A stretch of 64,000 nucleotides of DNA from Cryptomeria japonica (lineage: Eukaryota; Streptophyta; Pinopsida; Cupressales; Cupressaceae): positions 229,845,303-229,909,302 of the forward strand of contig NC_081415.1 in assembly GCF_030272615.1 (NCBI RefSeq). The letters run 5' to 3'. A program made the translations under genes and the position numbers. Of the stretch, positions 1-12,700 are shown one piece after another (position 1 is the first letter of the stretch; each line of letters opens with the position of its first letter). The notes beneath the pieces are model-generated. The model was not told the DNA's origin and searched no databases. It was given only the letters and a program-made list of their open reading frames with translations.

Positions 1-389
1 ATGAGCCTCCTTTTTATTTAAGTGAAAATGAAATTTTGGAATATTTGAATATTTATCAAAATATAATTACAGGTATTCTTTTAGTAGATATTTATGCTAG
101 AAATGATCTAGTAGACATGGAAGTAAAATGTGGAAGCATCAACAAGGCATGAAAATTGTTTAAATTTTTTCTCATGAGTTAGTTCATGGTATGCATTGAC
201 TAGAGGATATTTAAAAAAGGGATTTGTAAATGATATTATAAAATTTTACGTAATGTAATTAGTAGGTGAAAAATCAATTTTAACAAACTTTTAAGCAAAT
301 GCAATCAATAAGGGAAAAACTATTCACAACCTTTATCAACATTAGTTTTGCTTATGTGAAGGTATGGATAGAGGAAATGTAATTAGTAG
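1..389. other. AT-rich sequence, no gene seen
   Basis: No conserved coding region, RNA gene or repeat structure could be supported here. It may be the more upstream, fully decayed part of the LINE that follows. Confidence 0.4.
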
Positions 390-1560
390 TTGTCTTACTT
401 GGGATAATCTATGCAAATGTGGTTTCAGGGCCCCTCTATGTGTGTTCTTTGTTATAATAGTGAGGAAAGTGTTTCTCGCCTCTTCTTTCAATGCTCCTTC
501 TCCAGGGAAATTTGGCACTTCTGGTGGTGTCTTTGAAATCAGGCTTGCTGGCATGTTTCCTCTTTGGCTGAATTTTAGGCCCACTTGGGCAAGCCTCCTG
601 TTAAGACTTCTTTTCTCTAGGTTGCTTGGGCTATTGGTCTCTCTTTTATTATTTGGTATAATTGGCTGGAAAGATTTAAGAAATCATAGGATTTTTCATG
701 GTGTTAGGATGGTCGTTCAACATTTGTGATAGAGAATTATTCATTCTCTCCGGGAGACTGTCTTGGAACAATGTTACTTTGTTGGTGGTGTGGATCCTAG
801 AGAAGAATATTTGTAATTGGTTCAATTTTTCTATTCAGGGGGGTTTTCCTTCTTCTAGAGGTAGTATGCTGGACAAATCATGAGAAATAGATGTTGCCAT
901 CCTTTTGCGAAGAGTTAATAGGGTTGGTTGTTGGTCCCCTCCTCCTCTGGTAATGTTGAAGCTTAACACTAATGGTTCTTCTCGGGGGAACCCTGGCCAT
1001 GCTAGTATTGGTGGGGTTGGTCATGATAGCTCTTGAGATATTTAGTTTTTTTTTCATAATTTATAAGTGTTTCCATACCAATAATCTCATGGAGGCTCTA
1101 GCCATTTTGCATGCGGTGGAGCGTAGTTGTGTTCTTGGCTGGAATCAGATTATTTGTGAATCTAACTCCCAAGTGGTGGTGAGTCGGTGAGTTTGTTGAA
1201 TGAGCGTCAATTAGATGAGGTTAGTTGGCATTTAGTTGTGGTGATTAAGCAAATTCATTGTTTGTGCAACTCCTTGGAATTTGTTACTTTTTGTCACATT
1301 CCTAAGGAGTGGAATGGAGTTGTTGATTGTTAGGCCAAATGGACTTTTGATCATAGACAGGGCTGGAATATAGTGGATAAGGGGCAATTATCTTTAAAAA
1401 TGTCTCAGTTGTTGGATACTTTGGTGGATGTCGATAGAGTTGTGGTGTAGGAGCACCTTGCAGGCTTTGAAGACCATTTGAGCAATGAAGGCTCTTAGAG
1501 GTGTCTATAGGTTCCTTGAATGTTTTTTGAGTTGTAATAAGGTCTTTCAAGACCATTAAT
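390..1560 (+). pseudogene. LINE ORF2 3' end (zinc-binding and RNase H-like regions), decayed
   Basis: This is the end of a plant non-LTR retrotransposon polyprotein, readable only by changing frame. Around 440-530 the sequence reads EESVSRLFFQCSFSREIWHF, the typical zinc-binding segment after a plant LINE reverse transcriptase (zf-RVT type). At about 957-1190 it reads KLNTNGSSRGNPG and then a piece ending ICESNSQVVV, the first strand and the later Asp-containing strand of a plant RNase H-like (RVT_3) domain. At 1285-1370 it reads HIPKEWNGVVDC, stop, AKWTFDH, the usual C-terminal histidine segment. Several frameshifts and stops make it non-functional. No target-site duplication or poly-A tail was located, so the element limits are unknown. 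The family is known to move by target-primed reverse transcription; this copy cannot encode that function. Confidence 0.75.
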
Positions 1561-4500
1561 TTTGTTTTCATTAGCCATGTAAGGCTTTGGTACCATTTTG
1601 TAGTGTGAACTTCTTAGGACCTATTTGGTCAACCATGGTCAAATGACATCCAAAATGCCTAAATGAGGAAATAATTTTATTTTGGCTCCTATGTGGCCTA
1701 TTTGTAAGGTTTATGGTGTATCCTAATAGGTTACATAGGCACATGTCATAGGTTATCAAGTTTTGTGCAAAGTTGTCAAGTTTGGATGACAACTTTTCTT
1801 GTCAACTTGTAACTAATCTCCCTCCAACGACTATTTAGTTCAAATTTCAGTTGGAGTCGATTGAGGAGGTTGGAGAGACCTTTCTTAAGGCCTTTGAGAT
1901 CAAGAAGAACATAATTGATGAATTTTTTATGGAGGTTTGGTTGTAAGACAATGATCAAATTCAATAAACACTCAAAAATTTATATAAATTCGTTGTAACA
2001 GTGCTTTGTACGGTCATTGTATGGAATCCATGTGGAAGATAAATCATTGATTTGAATAGGCCTGTTGATGTTCATTTGGTTTTGATTTGGCAGGAAAAGA
2101 CTGAGTAATAAGTGAGAAATCTACATTTTTGTGAAAGGTGGTCTAAAAACCCTCCAAAACCAAGGTTTCCGAGGAAATGCTTTCTTAACCCCTCATTCCT
2201 CTGGCAAAATTGGCTCAAAATATGGGGAATGGTAGAGGATAAAATTTATTTTAATATTTCCAAGGTTTCTGAGTGGGCCGTTGAATTGGTGGATTTTGGG
2301 ATCAACCCTAGACTAGGCATCCTCATGCGACTAGCCGATTTTGACTGTTAAAAATTGTGCAAAGGTAAAACCAAGAGTGGTGGACCCTATATAATTATGG
2401 ATTTTGTGTTTTGGGATGTGTTTAGACCTTTACCATCCATTGATACCATTATATCAAGCCATTGGTGTGTGGTTGCTTTGTATAGGTGCCCTAAAAGCCC
2501 TATTAGGCCTCCTGTAGCAGCAACGTTTGACCTAGTCAATGCAAGAGTCGGGGTTTGAGTTTTGGAAGTCTTTTGTGTCACCAAAAGAGGCATCTAAAAG
2601 TATTAGGATTTTGGGGTGTCATTAGGACAATTTCAAAGTTTTACCCTTAAAGGGTCAAACCGGGGCTACTAGGAATAGGTGTCTTGTAGAGGGCAAGTCA
2701 CCTTGATTGAACTTGTACAACAAAAGGGTATTCTCTTTGTTGTGGTCAATGTCTCTAGGGATAGACAAGAGGTTCTATAGGGTCATACCTACTCTGCAAT
2801 GGTGGGTGTGTTATAATCCAAGATGGTCATAGGTGACCACAAGAGAGTTGGTGTCAAGGAGAGACTTGATGTGAGAAGTTGTATCTCAATGAGTTGTTTA
2901 GGAATCAAAAGGGGCTCCACTGAACAAAGGGGAGTGTAGAGGCATCTTGGCATGTTGTTGACAGGAGTGTTGAGACCTTAATTGAGGGTCTTGTAGAGTG
3001 AGTTTGTGTGAGAAGCCTTTGTTCCTTGGGGCTCTGCATCAAGTTGTTGGGTGTGTGGTCCTTCTTGCTTTGTATTTCTTTCTTTGATAGAATAAATTTT
3101 TACCCCTCTTTTATTTAAGTTTTTTTATAATTCAAAACCTTTTTCAAACCCAATTTTTCTTATGTGTAGATATAGATAGAGGAAGTTGTGACTATCGTAC
3201 TAGATGTGCATGCAAAAAGTGGAATTATTAAGGAGGCGTGTGGACTATTTGTATACTAAAACATCGGCCTCGTTATTGAATTAGAAATAGCCAAACTTGT
3301 TGATCTATTCAAATATAATTGTAGGTGATTTACAATACATAAAACAATCAAATCATACACCCATGCAATTGATTATTGAATAACTAAGGATTTCCTATTG
3401 AAAATTATTGAGAACGAAAAGTCTAGCATTAGATACATGTGCATTCCATCATGTTCTCTCTTTACCTAATTGTAGGCATTATATGTAATTAATTGTGTGT
3501 AGTAACTTAGGGAATAATAATTCCAAACATTGGAAAGTGGTTTTATGAAATATGCTACTCTTGTAGTATGAAATACTAGAATAATGGTTCACAGTTACCA
3601 AAACCGGTATATGAGCTAACATTAACATCAATTCTCATTCACAAGAGGGTATGTGACTTTTTATTAGAAATTTATCAATACACACTAAGGTGTATGATTA
3701 AAACACAAACATGAATTCATGAGTTATTCAACCATTCATCAAGAATTTAGGCATAAGAAGGTGATTTCATACAACAAAAAACTTCTTATTGTATGATAAT
3801 ACCATAAATCTCTTGCGAGAAAATCATAAATTACCTTGTGCAATGGAACTTAAAATTTTGAAATCTCAATAATTAGGTAATGATCCACTATTTTCTACTT
3901 GGTTTCTATACTAAACTATCTAGAAATCAGACTTAAAACCATCTCATTTATGTATAGGATCTTCAACACTTAGCTTCCCCTACACCTACTTCAATATTAA
4001 CACAACATCTAAAAATATTATGCTCAAAGAAATGCAAATTTATTGGAGACTTTTGGTGCTAGAGTTAGAGATAGAACTCTATCACAGAAACATACAAAAT
4101 ATAGAAGTACAATCAATATGATCTCTTTGTTCAACTTAATGTGACCCATAGAGTTCTTGTTGTTAAAAAACCATAACTCATCTTCCTTGAGAGGTAGTTG
4201 GGTGGATTTTCTCTTTTAATTGGTTTGATTTTGATGTGGGAGCATTTGAGTGCACAGGCAATCCTACACACCAAAAAAGAAAATTGACTTTTTATTCAAT
4301 TTCTTTTCATTTTTTCTGGTGTTTGGTCTTATAGGTAGGATTTAATTTAACCAATGATCTCCTCCATCTCTAATGAAATCATTTAAAAATTGGGAATTTA
4401 TATTGCAAAGTTGGAGAATAGTTTAAAGTTTTAATGTTACATTTTTTTTATTAATATTTTTAAATATTGTATGGGAGAAAATATCCCACACCCAAGCATT

Positions 4501-7272
4501 AATGGGTCATTTAGTGCATATTTTAGAGCCATTCAAATTTTTATTTATTCACCTATTTTGAGCATGGACAACCTTCGGCACTTGATGAAGGAGGGAGTGG
4601 AAGGTGAGGAGATTGTGCAAGTTGGTTGTGGTGCTAGAAAATATTAATTATTGGCTTTGTATTGAGGTGAAATATGGAAGATTCCCACACCCAATGAGGG
4701 AAAAATTAGATAAAAACTTGATGGACTTAATGGAGAATATGGGACGTCCAAAATTGGAGAAGAAAATCAAAGCTTGGAGTTGGAAAAAGAGAGAAAATTG
4801 ATGGAAGAGGAGAGATAGTTAGATTGTGGGTGTCTAAGAAGAAGTTTTCACGGAGAATATGGAATAAAAATATCTTTCCTATAGCTAGTTTTTAATGTCT
4901 TTTCTTTATGTTCATAGAGGTTTTTGAAGTGAATTTAAAAATGCTCAGAGATAAGGCAGGACTACAACTTGCTTCTTGTAGCTAGTGTTGGCATTAATTC
5001 TTCAAGAATGTATCTCTTTCAAATTTATTCATGTATTGTTCACAATGAATTATAAATGGGTTCATTTTTCATGCTTTTGCTTTTGCAAATCTAATGTTTT
5101 TTAAGTTAAAGTTTTGTGTTTAAATTTTCTACAATGATTGACAATCCATTTTTGGATTATCAATTGTTGAGTTTCATCGAGTTTCATCTTCTTTCTAGAT
5201 CACTTCTTTGATCTCGATCCTCCTAACTCTATGCTTAGAGAAAGAAAATAAATTTTGGATTTTCCTAGGTTGACTTGAACCTAGAGTTTGATACCACATC
5301 TAACAAACCACCAATAATAAATTTTTTAATGTATATTCTATAATATAATAACACAAAAAAGTTATAAACTTTTTTTTAATTCCTTTTTTTTCAAAACATA
5401 CAAAAATAAACATATAGATTCTCATTTCATATTAAATATGTCAATATCACATCATTTCATATTAAATATGTCAATATCACATCATTTCATATATTGTCAT
5501 GATTTAAGTTTACAAATGAGATACAACATGAATTAGAACTAATATCCTCTCAATCTACCAAGATATGTCAATATACAAATTCTAACTTTTCATTACCAAT
5601 GGGTTTGCATTGGTCACATATTATCAATCATAGTCATCTCATGCAAGTGGAAGCAATATGGTTGTCCAACTATATAGAAGGTAGGTAATAATTTGAGTGA
5701 TTTACCTCCAACCATAGATGAGGTAGTGGCCCACTCATTTTCACATTGGAAGAATCTTGATTCTTCAAGGAGGGTGATGGAGAGGGACATCTATAATAAT
5801 ACTAAATCTAAGAGATATAAGTAAGAACATAAATATGTGCCCACTTATCACATGCACTCAATCATGAAATCCCTATATACCATCTAGATATCATGACTTC
5901 CTACTAACATGAACCCTATGGATATAGTGAATATACAATGCATACCACTAAACATCACTTTGGCCAAAGAGTTCAATTATTAGTTACATAAATGTAGGTC
6001 ATTTGTTCATATCATGAATATATTTTTATTGACCCTTTCTAACAGCTAAATTAATGAAATACAAGATATAGGTCAAAATATAAATTATCCTTTGGTCACA
6101 AAAATCTTGGGATACTTTGCTTTGAGTTGGTCTTACTAAATTTTGTTAAATTAGATAGATAATGATATTTGTGTCCATGTGTATTGTTGAATACACAATC
6201 TCATAGTATACCTTACTTTAAATTGGTCTCACTTGTATAAAGTATCAATATGATTATTAATACAAAAAAATAGGTCAACCATTGTTCACAAAACATCCAA
6301 TATCCCTTATTATCAATATGTTAAAGAGATAACTACCATTTCTTGACTCTTTTTGGCTTCAAGAAAAAGAGACTAATTTGTAAGATAAAATTGGTACTCT
6401 AAAAACACAATTGTCACTAGCACAAGCATAATCATAAGTGATGAAAAGAACAACAATCTCACAAGTGGAAAGAACAACAATATCACAAGTGAGATCACCA
6501 TTATCACAATTGTATCCACCACTAACATGATAAATTTTTAATACTGGCAAAAAGGATAATAATATACATGCAAATTGAAAAGACAAAATGATAACTGTCA
6601 CTATCATATGTGTATCTATCAATTTGAAAGTTAGACTTGCAATTTTAGTTTGAAGAAATAAATTATTGTCTTGGTGGAATTATAAAAGTGTGTTTATTTT
6701 TCTTAATCTTGTGATTGTCTCTCTAATCCTTTTATAAATTATTAAGACCGAAAAATTCCTATTCTGTATTGATTTTTAGGATTGAAGACTTTAACTACCA
6801 AATATATCTTAAGGGGGAATGTTTGTAAGGAAATCCACACTCCTAGCTTTAGAATATTTTTACTTTGAGTATGATTCTAGTGCACTTGATTTTTTTGATG
6901 TTGGGAGTTTTTTAATCTATATTTCTCCATTGGTACATTTTAGTTCATACTTCTTGTTAAGGATTGTTTAGATAATATGATTTGTCATACACTTTGCTCT
7001 TGTCTTTGGATGACTACAACTTGCTAGTTTACATCTAGTATAGATTCTTTTGACACAATATACTACTTCATGGAGTTACTTTTCACTTCTTGAATACATC
7101 CAATGAGATAATATGAAACATTTAATATATAGTCAAGTACCAATTATGTTAATTCTAACTAGCATTTCAACTCATTATAATTATGTGTAGTTAGTATGTT
7201 GAAAAGGCATCATTGAATGTTGCAAAGTTTGATAAAAATAAAATATATTTGATATATAGTTGAACTCATTCA
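1561..7272. other. Long spacer, no gene seen
   Basis: About 5.7 kb of AT-rich DNA with only short, unconvincing ORFs. A purine-rich string at about 6811-6822 followed by TGTTTG looks like a polypurine tract with an LTR start, but I found no matching second LTR. A short tandem repeat lies at 5424-5490. The rest is probably decayed repeat sequence. Confidence 0.4.
5424..5490. repeat. 30-bp tandem repeat, about 2.2 copies
   Basis: The 30-bp unit starting ATTTCATATTAAATATGTC occurs at 5424-5453 and again without change at 5454-5483, with the first 7 bases of a third copy following. The lack of differences suggests recent slippage. Confidence 0.85.
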
Positions 7273-7288
7273 AATTTAAGAGATTGTT
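7273..7288. repeat. Target-site duplication, left copy
   Basis: AATTTAAGAGATTGTT occurs here and again at 9703-9718, exactly flanking the minus-strand LINE. Sixteen identical bases is a normal length for a LINE target-site duplication. Confidence 0.85.
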
Positions 7289-7704
7289 TTTTATATTAAA
7301 AGCATCCAAAACTAGGGGGCTGACCCAGCTACAGTCACATTGACAACAAAAGAACAATTGTTAAAAGAAAAATAGAAAAGTCACAGTCTCCTAAAACTTT
7401 CCTTTATCAAAAACCTTAAACATACTAACCATATTAACAGAGTTTAACAAAGTCATAGCAAGCAGTAAAATATGTCACGCAGGGCTAAAGATAACCAAGT
7501 CCGAGTTTAACCAGCAAAGATTATAATCATAACCAAAAACACTAAGGCCACCAAGGCCATCCAAAAACTCAAAAAACCGCCAAGTAGCAAACATCCCTAT
7601 TTCTTTTTGCCATGACTAATCTTGGGTAGGAGCCTCCTAGCCCATTCTTTGGTGAGAAATTTAAAGAGGTCTTTGTAGTCCTCTTCCTCCTTTTGTTTTC
7701 CTTT

Positions 7705-9533
7705 CTAGGAGTTCTCCTGCAAAAGACAAAGGGTGGTCCCAGAGATGTGCATGACTTTAAGCATGAACCTGGTGACCTTATGAATCCTTTTTTCAGTGAA
7801 ATCCACTCTGGTTACAATTTCCTGCATTTTCTCATCGAGGGTGTCCACTTTCTTTTCCAATTCCAGCAGCTTGCCATCCACTTCTTCCTTGATACTGCTA
7901 GCTTCCTCCACAATAACCATTTTCTCAATCCTAAGAGTAGGGGACGAAGAATTGGCCCGGGATTTGGGATCAACAGTCAGGTTCATAGAGTTGTTAGGGC
8001 TTTCAGAGACATGGGTAGAGCTTTTAGGATGAGGGGCCGAGGTGGAGTGGGATGGGGCCACTTTTCCAGAGGGGTTGGTATCATCACCCGCATTCTCAGA
8101 ATCACCCGTGTCATGGGATAAGGAGGGGTCCCTTAAGGGTTTATCTTTTTCAGGGGGTTTGGACGCCAGTCTCACAGAGTGATGGGGAGTGTTAGCTTCA
8201 TCCGTGATCTCCACATCAAAGTCAATTTGCTGAATTTTCACCTTCTTGGGCTCAAAGGGTTTTGAGTCCTCTGAGTGGCAGGCATGCGTTTTTCTTTTCT
8301 TGCTAGAGGAGCCAGGTTCGAGCAAAAGACTAGGGTTTTTTCCAGGATTAGCAGTGGCCATGGGCGGGGACTGGCTTTCAAGCACATTTTGGACAGTAAT
8401 CATGTGGGGAGGGAAAAGAGCTAGGTGGAAATTATACAAGCGAAGGATAAGGCCTTGATGGAGAATAGTATAATCCTTATTTTTCTTCTTTGCTTCAGCA
8501 ACATATCTTTCACATTAGCAGCCATAGAATGCAGTGGAACAAATGGAATAGAAATAAGATCCCTATTCCTAAGATGATTGAGAAAAGGAAGGTGGTAGTA
8601 ATAGAAAACCCCATACCACCCTTCAAGGGTAAAATATTTCATAATGATGTAGCACACCTCTTCCCATGGTGGCAGAAGCTCCTCACGATTGAACCCACCA
8701 GCCTGATTCACAGGGTTCTCACCATCGCGAAAGAATTGATTCAGACTAGTAGTGTCCGAGATACGACTTTGCTTTTTCTATTTTCAACCCTCCATGGAAA
8801 GGCTCATCGTCTGAGCTATAACCTCCTCATTTACTTCAAACGAAATGGCACCCATAGTGACCCTTTTATTCACCCAAAAAACCATAAATTGTTTAGATAG
8901 TCTCTCGTCATTGTCTTTCATACTCTCCATGAACTTATCTATGCCTCCTTCCATGCACACAAACCAAACCGTCAGCCTGGATTTGAAATCATTTGTTTTA
9001 TCCGATTCAAGTCTGAGTCTGTCACCCCCCATATCCACTTCCTCCATCTTAACGGTAGTAGTGAGAAGTAGGGAAATGGAAATACATAGCCACTCAAGAG
9101 CCAAAGAAGAGTCCAGAAATAGACCCAACAAATTCTGAAATAAGGTAGTGCAATAATCATCATGATTATTGCAAGTCATGTTTAAACAAATCTCCCAAGC
9201 CTGAGATCTATTCCACTCGTGTGAACCATCAATCTGCCCAATGTTACTTGGACAAGACAGGTTGTTGCCTTCATCACCACCAATGTCATTCGTCTGCATC
9301 ATTAAAAAAATATTGCCTTTCCCGATATCGGTACTCCGCAAGGAAATTAAATCATTATCCAATCCCCTTGATTTATTTTGGGAATGATGACTAGGCCATA
9401 TGCTGCCACGTGGCATATCCACCCCACAATTGGCAGGCTCCAACTTCAAATTTAAAATTTGATAATTTATAATCCTCATCAGATTACAAATGACTAAGAG
9501 GTAAAGTAGAGGGAGATAAAACATTTTTAGCAC
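7705..9533 (-). pseudogene. Third ORF of LINE, unrecognised protein of about 600 aa, decayed
   Basis: Three open stretches (9533-8784, 8711-8421, 8439-7705) form one former gene. The first two are in the same frame, separated by a stretch with two stops (TGA and TAG, both explicable by C-to-T changes on one strand or the other). The third needs one frameshift near 8480. The early part is AT-rich, so the true start may be a later Met such as MEEVDMGGDRLRLES (about 9041). The middle contains FMVFWVNKRVTMGAISFEV and GVFYYYHLPFLNHLRNRD, a hydrophobic and aromatic-rich region. The C-terminal third is low-complexity (Ser, Pro, Lys), with a basic KKRK near its start, followed by a heptad-like coiled coil (KLLELEKKVDTLDEKMQEIV). 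No RT, nuclease or zinc-knuckle motif is visible. It follows ORF2 inside the same inserted unit. The function is unknown. Confidence 0.65.
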
Positions 9534-9702
9534 TTAATATTTCTCTCTCCAGGATCTCCTTGGTGATCATTGGCAGCAGATCAACATTCCTCCAACACCA
9601 TAAGCCTTCTTGTAGCATGCCGACAACATCCATGGAGTTGGCAGCCACATTCCCTTCTTTGTAAATATTGCAGATAGTGAAATTGTCAAGGTTAGCTAGT
9701 AG
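9484..9702 (-). pseudogene. LINE ORF2 C-terminus (RNase H-like tail)
   Basis: Read from about 9695 leftwards the frame gives NFTICNIYKEGNVAAN, then EGLWCWRNVDLLP and KEILERE, ending at a TAA at 9484-9486. The pattern (isoleucine-tyrosine-x-x-glycine-asparagine then alanine-alanine, followed by a short tail) matches the last strand and helix of the RNase H-like domain at the end of plant LINE ORF2 proteins. There is no internal stop in this stretch. The frame differs from that of the ORF that follows, which begins 47 bases before this stop. Confidence 0.7.
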
Positions 9703-9718
9703 AATTTAAGAGATTGTT
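9703..9718. repeat. Target-site duplication, right copy
   Basis: Second copy of AATTTAAGAGATTGTT, matching 7273-7288, at the 5' side of the minus-strand LINE. Confidence 0.85.
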
Positions 9719-12700
9719 ACATTAAAATAATCTATATTATTCTTTTGAAATTTATAGATGATAGTAGATTTGACTGTTGTTATTACATTTGTACTCTCCT
9801 ACAACTTTTATTTTCATAAAACTATATTAAAATGTGCTTCAAATTTAGAACCTATGCATTCTTACATTAGTGAAGCGAATGTAGGAGCATAAGGGAAGTT
9901 GTATGTCATTATCATTTAAAAATTTAATTATAAATAAAGGTAGTAATGAGCTATATTTTGTATGAATTAACTCTTAAAGGGGCATCATCGTCTCTTTTTT
10001 CAATCTTTCATCATTTCCTCCCCATGATTGGGTTGTGTGATCGTTTTAGTTTAACACATTTTATTTTTTATTGTTTCATCTACATAATTGGGGCATATCA
10101 TCACTTTCTTCATATCTCATTATAGATACTTTTCTTTTCTTTGAAGTAATGTTACTTCAAATATTATCTCAAAATAGGGTAAAATGTACACACCTAAAAA
10201 GATTCATCTTCACATTATTCTTTGTTTCATCTGATCGTCACTTAATTCATTCATCTTTTCATCTTCACATTATTCTTTGTTTCATTTGATCGTCACTTAA
10301 TTCATTCATCTCTTGGGATCTTAACACCACCCATGTATTAAACTTTTCACCTAATCATCTTATTGTCATCACCTTGTCACCTATGACTCCTTTTTCCTAA
10401 TAATTCAACTAAATATTTCTTAATTTATTTAATTAAACTTGACTACTATTATTCATCCATTTAATAAATTAATTATCCATAAGTATCCACATATTTATCT
10501 ATTGAATAAATACTTATTCACATATAGTCCATTAATATAGATTATTTTAATATTAATGTCCACCTCATATACATCAATAATCAATTATAAGTAACTATTA
10601 AATTGATTAATTCCATTTCATCAATTCTCTCATAGCTATCCTAATCCCACTCATAAATAAAATCCACTACACTCATCCATATAATAAGTTAAATGTTATA
10701 TGCAATTATCAACTCCCCTTAATTCTCTCATGCAATTAGTTAACTCCTCCATGAGGACAATTCACTAATCTTAACTCCCTAGTCACATTGAGTTGAGAAA
10801 TTATAGTCATTCTAATTATAAATTAAAATAATGTGAAACTCTTCTATTCATGCCACATCTCCTCATTAGTCCTCAAAATCAAGGATTATATCTTATGTTC
10901 TTCATTGGATCCTAGTCCTTAATTAGATTATCTTACAAATCCCATCACTCATCAATAAAAAGGACTTTCAAATCCATATCAAAATTTTGTTAGTTAGTCC
11001 AGAGAATGATAATGTTATGATGGTGAATTGAGCACCCATAATACAATGAGAAAAGCTTCATATACACTTAATTTGATGTTTTTCTTGTGATTAATTTGTG
11101 TATTGAATTGGTTTTAATTTGATGATATTTCAATTCTTTCATTTGCATGCATACAAGTAGAAACATTCTACAGTATTTTCTTATCTTTCAAGGCTAATAA
11201 ATATTCTCAAGGTAATGTGCCTATCAATTATTTGGAGAATAATAGTGTTCCCCACATCATTCGAGAACTAAATACCTTTGTAAAATTAATCAATATATAC
11301 ATTGTGATTCTCAAACCTATACATACTAAGTATCATACCATTACAACCCAACAAGTGAAGAAAGAAATAAACAAGTATCCTATAGGTTCCTATTTTAAAT
11401 TATTCTTCCTTTAGGAAATTAATAATTAACTACCTTTTGTCAAACCTAAAATCTACAACTATATAATGTTTTCTTGATTTTTTTAAAATAATTTTGCAGT
11501 TTTATATCAATGACACTATTAATGGGTCCTAAGTTAGCCAAAATAGAAATAGTTACCATTGAAAATACCTTGTAGATTAATTAAAATATCTTGATTATGT
11601 AACTTACATATCCCAACAAATAAATAAATCTTTGACTGACCACTTGAAGCTTTACAGGAAGATTAGGGTAACCCCTTGAAAAAGATCACCTACTACAAAC
11701 CAAGAAACTCAATAACTTTTTTGTCTTGGTGTTGCACTAAAAAGATGGTCTTGTTTGAACGTCTACTTAAACTTCTCCCAAGTGATAGTGGAAACATCAT
11801 AGTTATTCAATATCTTTAATAAATCCTCGCCTTCAAGATGATAAATAGGTACCTTGGCACAAGTATTGGAACTTATATCCATCAATACAAAATATATTAT
11901 AGTCAATTATCCATGCATTTACTACATCTCCACCATATAAGCCACTAAATTTAGGTAAGTGCATCTTCTTAATCTACTTGAGTGTCAAATCTACTCTCCT
12001 CTTTTGAGGCATTCCTCATAACTCAAAATGTATATAATTTATTGAAATAAATAATCTTCTAGTGCCCCCATGATCAAAATTACTCTATTTCTCATGTTCT
12101 ATATCTAATAGTCTCATGGTTATAAAATCAAGTATATTTATTTGTAATTTTTTTTACGTTTCGCTATTTCCTAGCTACATGGGCTTTACGAGCCCCCATA
12201 TTTTCTCTCAAGTACTCAAGTGTGGTCTAATTCTTCTAATCATATTCATTAACCTTGTCACCATTATCCTCGACATGCTCTTACCCAAATTATTCCTAGT
12301 TTTATCCATCTAATAAAACAAAGTAAGCATATAATTGAAACCAATAAATCCCCAAAAATAAGCGTACAAATAAAACATGTTTGTGTTTTTATAACTTTTT
12401 ATTAAGCTTAGATCTACTAAAATTTGAATTTTTCTTTGATACGAATGTAATATACTGTAAAATACAACTACTTTTTTAACTTTAAAAACATAATACATAA
12501 TAATATCCCATATTATAAAAATGAATATAAACATCAAGATACCATATAGTAATATTCACTAACAATATAATCTTTCAAAGTACACCATTACATAGATCAA
12601 ACTAGAATGATACATTATCAAACAAATGAATCATCAACAATTAATAAAATAATTTCACATTTTTAAATCATAACTACATATCTTTAGCAAACTCACGTGT

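Larger units (their letters stand above)
7289..9702 (-). mobile_element. 5'-truncated LINE with an extra downstream ORF
   Basis: A 2.4-kb non-LTR retrotransposon copy read on the minus strand. It is bounded by the 16-bp repeat at 7273-7288 and 9703-9718. The 5' end (near 9702) starts inside the RNase H-like tail of ORF2, so the copy is 5'-truncated, as most LINE copies are. The 3' end (near 7289) is AT-rich, ending in a short run read as ATATAAAA. Between them lies a decayed ORF of about 600 codons at 9533-7705. The flanking duplication shows that the RNase H tail and the extra ORF were inserted as one unit and belong to the same element. The last 400 bases (about 7704-7289) hold no clear ORF and are taken as the 3' UTR. 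Confidence 0.8.

Noticed and set aside
364-729. 121-aa open frame on the plus strand
   Set aside because: Another frame of the same stretch gives the recognisable LINE zinc-binding region; this frame is a shadow.
6811-6830. Polypurine tract followed by TGTTTG, a possible LTR start
   Set aside because: No second LTR, primer site or target-site duplication was found.
7693-8121. 142-aa plus-strand open frame opposite the LINE third ORF
   Set aside because: It is antisense to a better supported ORF with coiled-coil and LINE context.
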